Assembly (NCBI GenBank): GCA_023424585.1 | Contig: JAFADT010000205.1 | Location: forward strand, 1 to 6,255 | Direction of reading: 5' to 3' | Source: Pseudomonadota bacterium | Lineage (GTDB): Bacteria; Myxococcota; Myxococcia; Myxococcales; Myxococcaceae | Length of the DNA: 6,255 bases | Shown: positions 1 through 5,094 of the stretch, piece by piece | Layout: every line of letters begins with the position of its first letter | How positions within the stretch are numbered: the stretch's first letter is position 1 | The notes under the pieces: model-generated | What the model was told of the DNA's origin: nothing | What the model saw: the letters and a program-made list of their open reading frames with translations, nothing else | The model's database searches: none | Program-made: the position numbers and the translations under genes

Positions 1-1293
1 CCAGTCGCGCGCGTCCGCCAGCTCCTCGCGCGCGGTGGCGAGGCCCAGGTTGCCGGCGCCGCCCAGGTGGGTGGCCGTCAGCGCGTCGCGGTCCGGCTGG
101 AAGGTGCCGTCGTTCAGCTGGCGGCCCACCTCCCGGTACGCGTCTCGGAAGGGCTGGCCCCTGGCCACGAGCGCGTAGGCGTGGTGCGCGGCGTAGAGCG
201 TGTCGTCGCACGCCGCGCGCGCCCTCTCCGCGTTCACCTTCAAGGCGGGCACCAGCCGGGCCAGGACCTCCAGCAACGCCTTCGCGCTGGTGAGGGCCTG
301 GAGCGTGGGGCGCTTCAGCAACTGGAAGTCACGGTGGTAGCTGGAGGGGAGCCCGCCGGCCACCGCCTCCACCTGGTGCGCGAGGCCGCGCAGCTCGCGG
401 CAGCGGCCCCGGGCCAGCTCCACCACGTCCGGGTTCTTCTTCTGCGGCATGATGGACGAGCCCGTGGTGAAGGCGTCCGGCAGGGCCAGGAAGCCGAACT
501 CGTCCATGCTGTAGAGCTGCACGTCCCACAGCCACTTCTCCAGAGTGCCCGCCGCCGAGCACGCCCAGGTGAGCAGCGCCGCTTCATGCCGCCCCCGACT
601 GTCCTGCGCGTCGATGGGGCTGCGTTGAACCCGACTGAAACCGAGCAGCCGCGCGACATATTCACGGTCGATGGGCAGCGGCACGCCGAAGCCCGCGGCG
701 GCGCCCAGCGGGCAGCGGTCGAGCCGCCCCCACACGCCCTTCAGCGCCTCCAGCTCCTCCAGCAGCCCCTCCGCGAACGCCATGCCCCACAGGCCGAAGG
801 TGGACGGCATCGCGCGGCGCAGGTGCGTGTAGCCGGGCAGGGGCAGGTCCGCGTGTGCTTCCGCGAAGTCCAGGAACGTGCCCGCGAGCTCCGCCGTGCG
901 CGCGCCCAGCGCGAGCAGCTCCTCGCGCATGAACAGGCGCAGGGCCAGCAGCACCTGGTCGTTTCGCGAGCGCGCCAGGTGGATGCGCTTGCCCGCCTCG
1001 CCGGTGCGCTCCACGAGCGCGGCCTCCAGCGCGGTGTGGCCGTCCTCCTGCTCCGGGCGGATGGTGAAGCGGCCCGCGCGCGCCTCGTCGTGGAGCGCGT
1101 GCAGGGCGCCCACGAGCGACGCGGCGGCCTCCGGCGACAGCAGCCCCACGTGCGCGAGCATGCGCGCGTGCGCGGCGCTGCCCAGCGCGTCGTGCGGCAC
1201 CAGCGACAGGTCCACCACCGGGTCGTCGCCCACGGTGAAGGCGTGGATGGCCGCGTCCAGCGGCTGGCCCTTGCCCCACAACGTCTCAGCCAC
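1..1293 (-). CDS. argH: Argininosuccinate lyase, C-terminus cut by window edge
   Basis: Cytosolic enzyme of the last step of arginine synthesis: argininosuccinate to arginine plus fumarate. The frame is open for 431 codons from the GTG start to the left edge, so only a short C-terminal tail is probably missing (the family is about 460 residues). Visible family motifs are HLARSRNDQ (about residues 105-113), PGYTHLRRAMPS (153-164, containing the conserved Thr-His pair) and the signature loop GSSIMPQKKNP (278-288), whose serine is the catalytic acid/base in this superfamily. The start is GTG at 1293: GGGGAGGT (1299-1306) lies 5 nt upstream, and the start overlaps the end of argE by 8 bp, so translation is probably coupled. 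The Thr-His loop reads LRRAMPS where many lyases have LQxAQPV, which suggests a divergent subfamily. The assignment is secure from the superfamily signature and operon context; delta-crystallin/fumarase relatives are excluded by the SRNDQ motif. Confidence 0.96.
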   Translation of the reverse strand, partial: MAETLWGKGQPLDAAIHAFTVGDDPVVDLSLVPHDALGSAAHARMLAHVGLLSPEAAASLVGALHALHDEARAGRFTIRPEQEDGHTALEAALVERTGEAGKRIHLARSRNDQVLLALRLFMREELLALGARTAELAGTFLDFAEAHADLPLPGYTHLRRAMPSTFGLWGMAFAEGLLEELEALKGVWGRLDRCPLGAAAGFGVPLPIDREYVARLLGFSRVQRSPIDAQDSRGRHEAALLTWACSAAGTLEKWLWDVQLYSMDEFGFLALPDAFTTGSSIMPQKKNPDVVELARGRCRELRGLAHQVEAVAGGLPSSYHRDFQLLKRPTLQALTSAKALLEVLARLVPALKVNAERARAACDDTLYAAHHAYALVARGQPFRDAYREVGRQLNDGTFQPDRDALTATHLGGAGNLGLATAREELADARDW

Positions 1294-2347
1294 GCGACAC
1301 CTCCCCGGCATAGCCGTGCAGCAGTCGTCGATAGAACGCGAGCCCCGCCTCCAGCTCCGCGCGCGTGAGGTACTCGTTCGCCTGGTGGCTCCGGAGCGTG
1401 TCGCCCGGGCCCACCTTCACCGCCGGGACGTCGCCCAGGAACGCCCAGTCGGACGTGGTGCTGGAGCCCACCGTGTCCTGGCCCGACGCCACCACCGCCG
1501 CGCGCACCAGCGGGTGCGACGCGTCCGTGCCCTTGGGCAGGTAGCGCGCGGAGTGCACCCCTACCTCGCTCTCCAGCGCCTTGCCGATGTCCTCCGCCAC
1601 CTTCGCGTGGTCCATGCCCGGCGTGGTGCGCAGGTCCACGAAGAACTCGCACCGGTCCGGCACCTGGTTGCGCGCCAGGCCCCCGGACACCTGCGTCACC
1701 TGCGCCCGCGCCTCCCCGAGCAGCGGGTGCGCGGGGAAGCGCAGCGCGGACACGGCCTGGATGTCCCGGGCCGCCTTGAGGATGGCGTTGTCCAGCCCGC
1801 CCGCGTGCGCGTGCGCCACGTGGCCGCTCCTGCCGTGCGCCACGCAGCGCAACAGCAACATGCCCCGCTGCGCCGTGCAGGGCCTGAGCGACGTGGGCTC
1901 TCCCACGATGGCGGCGTCCAGCGGCCCCAGCGCGGGCAGCAGCGGCCCCAGCCCCTGGCCGCCCGTCTCCTCCTCGGCGGTGAGCGCGAAGACGTACTCG
2001 ACACCGGAGGGCGCGCCTTCCTCCAGCAGCGCCTTCGCGGTGAGGAGCATGGCGGTGACGCAGCCCTTGGCGTCGTTGGCGCCCAGGCCGTAGAGCGTGT
2101 CGTCCTTCCACACCGCCTCGTGCGGCTCCGTGCTCCACCCGGCGCACGGCTTCACCGTGTCCAGGTGCGAGTTCACGAGCAGGCGCTTCGGCCCGCTGCC
2201 CACGCTGAACCACACGTTGTGGCCCTGGCGGTGCACGCGGGCCCCCCAGGCTTCCGCGTGGCCCGCCACGAGGTCCGCGATGCGGGCCTCGTCGCCGGAG
2301 ACGCTGGGCGTGGCGACCAGCGCGGTGAGCAGCTCGGCGGGGTTCAA
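1286..2347 (-). CDS. argE: M20 metallo-deacylase of acylated citrulline/ornithine (ArgE-type)
   Basis: A 353-residue M20-family, probably dizinc, amidohydrolase. Likely metal ligands are H61 (in NSHLDTV), D92 (in GLGANDAKG), E126, E150 (in VGEPTS) and H321 (in RSHQANEYL). D63 and E125 (in TAEEETGG) fit the catalytic residues. The dimerisation (lid) insert spans roughly residues 165-275. ArgE-type enzymes remove the N-acyl group in arginine synthesis. Because the neighbouring carbamoyltransferase is of the acylornithine type, the substrate here is more likely N-acyl-citrulline than N-acetylornithine, as shown for the Xanthomonas enzyme. The tail motif VGPGDTLRSHQANEYL resembles that of ArgE from Bacteroidetes and Xanthomonas. 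The start is TTG at 2347, inside a 4-bp TTGA overlap with the argB stop, with GAGG 7 nt upstream. DapE/LysK-like specificity is the main alternative, made unlikely by the arg operon. Confidence 0.92.
   Translation of the reverse strand: MNPAELLTALVATPSVSGDEARIADLVAGHAEAWGARVHRQGHNVWFSVGSGPKRLLVNSHLDTVKPCAGWSTEPHEAVWKDDTLYGLGANDAKGCVTAMLLTAKALLEEGAPSGVEYVFALTAEEETGGQGLGPLLPALGPLDAAIVGEPTSLRPCTAQRGMLLLRCVAHGRSGHVAHAHAGGLDNAILKAARDIQAVSALRFPAHPLLGEARAQVTQVSGGLARNQVPDRCEFFVDLRTTPGMDHAKVAEDIGKALESEVGVHSARYLPKGTDASHPLVRAAVVASGQDTVGSSTTSDWAFLGDVPAVKVGPGDTLRSHQANEYLTRAELEAGLAFYRRLLHGYAGEVSRG
1299..1306 (-). promoter_or_regulatory. Ribosome binding site of argH
   Basis: The minus strand reads GGGGAGGT, 5 nt before the GTG at 1293. 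It lies inside the last codons of argE and decides the argH start, because no ATG is available nearby at the family's usual N-terminus. Confidence 0.75.
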
Positions 2348-3270
2348 CCCCTGGCCTCGCCGTGCTTCACGGGGTGCTCGCGCACGACCATGGTGCCGCT
2401 GCCCTCGTTGGTGAAGACCTCCTCCAGCAGCGCGTCGGACTGCTTGCCGCTCACCAGGTGCACGCTGCCCACGCCGCCCACGAGCGCGTGGCGCATGGCG
2501 TGCGCCTTGGGACGCATGCCGCCCGTGAGCCGCCCCTCGGCCTCCAGGGAGGCCAGGTCCGACAGCGTGGCCAGCGAGATGAGCGACGACGGGTCGGAGA
2601 CGTCCTTGAGGAGCCCCGGCACCTCCACCAGGAAGAACAGCTTCTCCGCGTGCAGCGCCGCCGCCAGGGCCGCCGCCACCGTGTCCGCGTTGGTGTTGTA
2701 GACGGCGCCGTCCTGGCCGCCCGACAGCGGGGCGATGACCGGCACGTAGTCAGCGGAGCGCAGGTGCTCCACGACGCGCGTGTCCACCGACTCGATGTCG
2801 CCCACGAGGCCGTAGTCCACCATGCGGCCCTGCGACTCGCCGGGCTCCGTCACCAGCACGGGCGGGCGCTTGCGCGCCTTGATGAGGCCCGCGTCCACGC
2901 CGGACAGGCCCACGGCCGGGACGCCCGCGGCCTGGAGGTCCGCGAGCAGGTCCGTGTGCAGCTTGCCCGCCAGCACCATCTTCGCCGCGTCCAGCACGGG
3001 CGCGGAGGTGACCCGGCGGCCGGCCACCTTCTCGATGGGCAGGTGCAGGGCGTCACAGAGCGAGTCCAGCTCCGGACCGCCGCCGTGCACCACGACGGGG
3101 CGGATGGAGAAGGCCCACAGGAGGGCGATCTGCTCGCACGCCGCCTTGCGGGTGCGCGGGTCCGTCAGCACGGCCCCGCCCAGCTTCACCACGAAGGTCT
3201 TGCTGCGGAACTGCTTCACGTACTTCGCCGCGTGGCGAAGCGCGGCGTACGGATCGGGAGACAAAGGCAC
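2344..3270 (-). CDS. argB: N-acetyl(or N-succinyl)glutamate kinase
   Basis: A 308-residue amino-acid kinase family protein that phosphorylates the gamma-carboxyl of N-acylglutamate, the second step of arginine synthesis. Family residues are intact: K29-L-G-G (phosphate binding), HGGG 62-65, R86 in GRRVT (acylglutamate carboxylate), N192/N194/D196 in YNTNADT, and K255 in GGMRPK. Before the first strand it has an N-terminal helix, roughly residues 8-23 and ending KYVKQFRSKT. This is the extension found in arginine-inhibited hexameric kinases and absent from short, arginine-insensitive ones. The C-terminal LLEEVFTNEGSGTMV also resembles the arginine-sensitive type, so feedback inhibition is likely. 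GRRVT replaces the common GLRVT. No acetyltransferase domain is fused to it, unlike Xanthomonas ArgA/B. The start is GTG at 3270, with AGAGGT 5 nt upstream; an in-frame extension further upstream has no family similarity. It overlaps argE by 4 bp. Confidence 0.95.
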   Translation of the reverse strand: MPLSPDPYAALRHAAKYVKQFRSKTFVVKLGGAVLTDPRTRKAACEQIALLWAFSIRPVVVHGGGPELDSLCDALHLPIEKVAGRRVTSAPVLDAAKMVLAGKLHTDLLADLQAAGVPAVGLSGVDAGLIKARKRPPVLVTEPGESQGRMVDYGLVGDIESVDTRVVEHLRSADYVPVIAPLSGGQDGAVYNTNADTVAAALAAALHAEKLFFLVEVPGLLKDVSDPSSLISLATLSDLASLEAEGRLTGGMRPKAHAMRHALVGGVGSVHLVSGKQSDALLEEVFTNEGSGTMVVREHPVKHGEARG

Positions 3271-3275
3271 GGTGG

Positions 3276-3281
3276 ACCTCT
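3276..3281 (-). promoter_or_regulatory. Ribosome binding site of argB
   Basis: The minus strand reads AGAGGT, 5 nt before the GTG at 3270. It fixes the argB start in a frame that stays open far upstream through argF'. It lies in the 61-bp argF'-argB gap (3271-3331), the only real gap inside the operon. That gap also holds a run of seven G (3307-3313, plus strand) and shows no terminator or clear promoter. Confidence 0.7.
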
Positions 3282-3331
3282 GGAAGTTCGAAAGGGGACG
3301 GTGGAAGGGGGGGAGCGGCGGGCCGTGTGGA

Positions 3332-4336
3332 TCAGCCGCCGCGCATCCAGGCCAGGAGGGCGCGCTGCACGTGGTAGCGGTTGCCCGCCTCGTCCACCAC
3401 GCGGCTGCTGGCGTGATCCAACACCTCGTCGGCGACCTCCACGTTGCGGCGCACGGGCAGGCAGTGCAGGAACGCCGCGTCCTTCGCGGCCTTCGCCATG
3501 TGCCGGCGCGTGGGCATCCAGCCCGAGTACGACGCCAGCAGCGCCGCCACGTCCGCGGGCGAGTGCGCCGTCTGCGCCGTGGGGCCCCACGACTTCGCGT
3601 ACACGGCGCGGCTGCCCACCAGCGCCTCGTCCTGATCATGCGTGTACGTGATGCTGCCGCCGGTGGCCTTGGCGTAGGCCTCGGCCTCCGCGCGCACGGC
3701 CGGGTGCAGGTCGAAGCCCGGCGGATGCGCCACGCGCACCTCGCAGCCCGCGGCCGCCGCGGACAGGAGGAAGGAGTTGGGCACGGCCTTGGGCAGCGGC
3801 TTGATGTGCGGCGCCCAGGTGAGCGTCACCGGCAGCTTCTTCGTGGTGCCGAACGTCTCGCGCAGCGTGAGCGCGTCCGCCAGGCCCTGGCAGGGGTGCT
3901 CGCGCGCGGACTCCATGCTCACCACCGGCACGGTGGCCCACTTGCGGAAGGCGTTGATGACCGGGTCGGCCTCGTCCTCCTCGTCACCGCCACCCTGGGA
4001 GAAGGTGCGGATGCCGAGCATGTCCACGAAGCGCGACAGGACGGGCGACGCCTCCTTGATGTGCTCCGCGCGGTCCGCGTTCATCACCGCGCCAGGCCGG
4101 TCCTCCAGCTTCCACACGCCAGCGCCCACGTCGAGCACGATGGCGTGCCCGCCCGAGCGCAGCATCACCGCCTCGAAGGACGTGCGCGTGCGCAGGGACG
4201 GGTTGAAGAACACCATGCCCAGGAGCTTCCCCGGGAAGATGTGCCCCGGATCCTGCTGCTTCCACGCGGCCGCCTGCGAGAGGACCGCCTCGACGCCTTC
4301 CGGGCCCAGGTCCTGGATGCGGGTGACATGCTTCAT
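3332..4336 (-). CDS. argF': N-acylornithine carbamoyltransferase (ArgF'), probably succinylornithine type
   Basis: A 334-residue transcarbamylase that transfers a carbamoyl group from carbamoyl phosphate to the delta-amino group of N-acyl-ornithine. Motifs: SLRTR 47-51 and HPCQ 147-150 (carbamoyl phosphate), WAPHIKPLPKAVPNS 174-188, AKSW 247-250 and HCLPVRRN 291-298. These match the Xanthomonas acetylornithine and Bacteroides succinylornithine enzymes rather than classical OTCase, which lacks the WxPHxKPL block and has a different ornithine loop. At the published acetyl/succinyl switch (Glu92 in Xanthomonas, Pro90 in Bacteroides) this protein has A90 (within MNADRAEHI). At the Asn185 position it has P182, as in Bacteroides, and at the carboxylated Lys302 position it has E300. 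The start is ATG 4336, with GGGGGAG (4347-4353) 10 nt upstream; an 18-residue in-frame extension from GTG 4390 crosses the operator region and is rejected. It is the first gene of the operon. The family is certain; succinyl preference is an inference. Confidence 0.93.
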   Translation of the reverse strand: MKHVTRIQDLGPEGVEAVLSQAAAWKQQDPGHIFPGKLLGMVFFNPSLRTRTSFEAVMLRSGGHAIVLDVGAGVWKLEDRPGAVMNADRAEHIKEASPVLSRFVDMLGIRTFSQGGGDEEDEADPVINAFRKWATVPVVSMESAREHPCQGLADALTLRETFGTTKKLPVTLTWAPHIKPLPKAVPNSFLLSAAAAGCEVRVAHPPGFDLHPAVRAEAEAYAKATGGSITYTHDQDEALVGSRAVYAKSWGPTAQTAHSPADVAALLASYSGWMPTRRHMAKAAKDAAFLHCLPVRRNVEVADEVLDHASSRVVDEAGNRYHVQRALLAWMRGG

Positions 4337-4404
4337 GGGCTTCGTGCTCCCCCGGCCGCGCCGGATGGATGGTGACTGCTGAATATGCACTCAAATTCGT
4401 GCAT
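4333..4404 (-). CDS. Possible 23-codon leader ORF overlapping argF' start
   Basis: A minus-strand ATG at 4404-4402 opens 23 sense codons. They end at a TGA (4335-4333) that overlaps the argF' ATG as ATGA. The peptide begins MHEFECIFSS and ends GGARSP. It contains one arginine (CGA) and several codons rare in this genome type (TTT, ATA, AGT, GGA, GCA), as expected for DNA constrained as an operator. There is no arginine run, so it is not a classical attenuator peptide. The upstream Shine-Dalgarno is poor (AGGGAT immediately before the ATG). It may be chance, or a coupling device for argF'. Confidence 0.2.
   Translation of the reverse strand: MHEFECIFSSHHPSGAAGGARSP
4380..4393 (+). promoter_or_regulatory. 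Candidate ARG box
   Basis: TGAATATGCACTCA matches the core of the E. coli ARG box (TGAAT, four bases, ATTCA) in 9 of the 10 specified positions. It lies 43 bp from the argF' start codon, between that start and the candidate -10 elements. A weaker second candidate with the same spacing is TGCGTGCGTATTCA at 4481-4494 (8 of 10), just upstream of argR. The ArgR consensus in this group of bacteria may differ, so these are family-based guesses. Confidence 0.45.
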
Positions 4405-4406
4405 AT
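4383..4406. repeat. Perfect 8-bp inverted repeat, 8-bp spacer
   Basis: The arms are ATATGCAC (4383-4390) and GTGCATAT (4399-4406), around the spacer TCAAATTC. A perfect dyad in the AT-rich patch overlapping the candidate ARG box is consistent with an operator for a multimeric repressor such as ArgR. Confidence 0.7.
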
Positions 4407-4426
4407 CCCTGGAGGAGGCGCGGATA

Positions 4427-4436
4427 TTATGCATAA
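4427..4436. repeat. Perfect 10-bp palindrome TTATGCATAA
   Basis: This self-complementary decamer is central in the divergent promoter region and overlaps the candidate -10 elements of both directions. It shares the ATGCA core with the flanking inverted repeats. Confidence 0.6.
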
Positions 4437-4451
4437 CGGCGCAGCGCGCAA

Positions 4452-4461
4452 GAGAATTCTC
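4452..4461. repeat. Perfect 10-bp palindrome GAGAATTCTC
   Basis: This self-complementary decamer in the same control region has an AATT centre with GA/TC flanks, loosely like half of an ARG box. Its role is unknown and it may be incidental. Confidence 0.4.
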
Positions 4462-4477
4462 GGGGGATTTTCATGCG

Positions 4478-4507
4478 CCTTGCGTGCGTATTCAGTCGCA
4501 TGCAAGG
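4478..4507 (+). repeat. 11-bp inverted repeat before argR, overlapping its leader
   Basis: The arms CCTTGCGTGCG (4478-4488) and CGCATGCAAGG (4497-4507) pair at 10 of 11 positions around the 8-nt spacer TATTCAGT. The geometry repeats that of the dyad at 4383-4406 (8-bp spacer). In mRNA the 3' arm contains AAGG, a likely part of the argR ribosome binding site 9 nt before the ATG. The element could therefore act as a DNA operator, as an RNA hairpin, or as both. Confidence 0.55.
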
Positions 4508-4516
4508 TGAAGGTGA

Positions 4517-4936
4517 ATGAACCTGGACGACGCCATCCTTCAGCTCATCTCCCGGCAGGACGTTCCGGATCAGGCCGTGCTCCAGACGTTGTTGGAGGAG
4601 GCGGGGCACACGCCCAGCCAGTCCACGCTGTCGAGGCGGCTGAAGAAGCTGAACGTGCAGAAGGTGAACGGGCGCTACCAGCGCGCCGAGGCGCCGGTCG
4701 CGCCCGTGCCGCTCGCGCCCTCGGTGACCATCATCGAGGCACCGCCCAACATGCTGGTGCTGAAGACGGCGCCCGGCTACGCGCAGGTCTTCGGGCTGGC
4801 GCTGGACCGCGAGGAGGTGGAGGGGCTGGCGGGCACGGTGGCGGGCGACGACACCATCTTCATCGCGGTGAGGGAGCCGTCGCTCCTGCGGGACGTGCGC
4901 GAGGCGGTGGAGCAGCTCATCCAGCGCGGTCCGTGA
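4517..4936 (+). CDS. argR: Arginine repressor ArgR
   Basis: A 139-residue transcription factor that senses L-arginine and controls arginine genes. The N-terminal winged helix-turn-helix spans about residues 1-56, with the recognition-helix motif PSQSTLSRRLKKL (33-45). A Pro/Ala-rich hinge covers about 59-68. The C-terminal oligomerisation and arginine-binding domain (about 70-139) carries the family signature GTVAGDDTI (106-114), whose Asp pair D111-D112 contacts arginine in the hexamer. The length is slightly below the usual 149-156 residues. The start is ATG 4517, with AAGG elements at 4504-4507 and 4510-4513 upstream. It is divergent from the arg operon and shares its control region, so autoregulation and repression of argF'BEH are likely. 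It could also activate catabolic genes, as ArgR/AhrC does elsewhere, but none are visible. Confidence 0.94.
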   Translation: MNLDDAILQLISRQDVPDQAVLQTLLEEAGHTPSQSTLSRRLKKLNVQKVNGRYQRAEAPVAPVPLAPSVTIIEAPPNMLVLKTAPGYAQVFGLALDREEVEGLAGTVAGDDTIFIAVREPSLLRDVREAVEQLIQRGP

Positions 4937-5094
4937 ACGAACAGGATGCGTTCCTGCGCGGGCGGGAAGGGAGCGCTCCTGGCGCGGCGACGCCGCAGCA
5001 CAAGCCTCCCCGGCCCGCGCCGTTCGACGACGCGCTCAAGCCGCTGGTTCGAGCGGCAGGCTCACTTCTGCGACGCGAAGAACGCCCGCAGTGA
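4933..5094 (+). CDS. Possible small ORF coupled to argR
   Basis: A 53-codon plus-strand ORF starting with GTG inside a GTGA overlap with the argR stop, a typical translational-coupling arrangement. The predicted peptide starts MNEQDAFLRG, has a Pro/Ala-rich middle, and ends in a basic, possibly amphipathic helix (DDALKPLVRAAGSLLRREER). No family was recognised. Its last 33 bp overlap the convergent oxidoreductase gene. Third-position G/C is about 74%, lower than in the neighbouring genes, which argues against it. It may be real or a chance open frame. Confidence 0.3.
   Translation: MNEQDAFLRGREGSAPGAATPQHKPPRPAPFDDALKPLVRAAGSLLRREERPQ
4942..4956 (+). other. Weak stem-loop just after argR
   Basis: CAGGA/TCCTG pairs around a 5-nt loop, 5 nt after the argR stop. 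A second palindrome, GGAGCGCTCC (4970-4979), and a GCGGC/GCCGC hairpin (4984-4996) follow. None has a T-run, so an intrinsic terminator is not supported. This short convergent region may rely on Rho or on bidirectional structure. Confidence 0.25.
5040..5057. terminator. Hairpin 3' of the oxidoreductase gene, no T-run
   Basis: GCCGCT/AGCGGC forms a perfect 6-bp stem with a 6-nt loop. On the minus strand it begins 4 nt after the oxidoreductase stop. There is no downstream T-tract on either strand, so it may protect the 3' end or assist termination but is not a canonical intrinsic terminator. Confidence 0.3.

Larger units (their letters stand above)
4337..4516. promoter_or_regulatory. Divergent argF'/argR control region
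   Basis: This 180-bp region between the divergent start codons is the promoter/operator region for both transcription units. Its part from about 4380 to 4500 is markedly richer in A/T than the surrounding genes and contains several inverted repeats, listed separately. On the plus strand, TATTAT at 4425-4430 is a candidate -10 for argR. On the minus strand, CATAAT (plus 4428-4433) is a candidate -10 for argF'. No convincing -35 was found for either. Both -10 candidates fall in one palindrome, so a single bound repressor could block both promoters. Regulation by ArgR with arginine is expected from the family and the divergent arrangement. Confidence 0.75.

Noticed and set aside
878..2701. Long plus-strand open frame of about 600 codons antisense to argH, argE and argB
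   Set aside because: High-GC DNA leaves antisense frames open. The translation is low-complexity Ala/Arg/Ser-rich with no family motifs, while the minus-strand genes carry full catalytic signatures. The same applies to the plus-strand frames at 67-1368, 2362-3651 and 2822-4375 and the minus-strand frame at 741-2213.
3271..3639. argB extended upstream through the 3' end of argF' as one long frame
   Set aside because: The extra residues are an out-of-frame shadow of argF' and low complexity. GTG 3270 with AGAGGT 5 nt upstream gives the expected N-helix start.
4337..4390. 18-codon N-terminal extension of argF' from GTG 4390
   Set aside because: It would run through the operator dyad and has no family similarity, whereas ATG 4336 gives the usual ArgF' N-terminus (MKHVTRIQDL) with GGGGGAG upstream.
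4937..5061. Intrinsic terminator between convergent argR and the oxidoreductase
   Set aside because: Several short GC-rich hairpins and palindromes exist (4942-4956, 4970-4979, 4984-4996, 5040-5057), but none is followed by a T-run on either strand.
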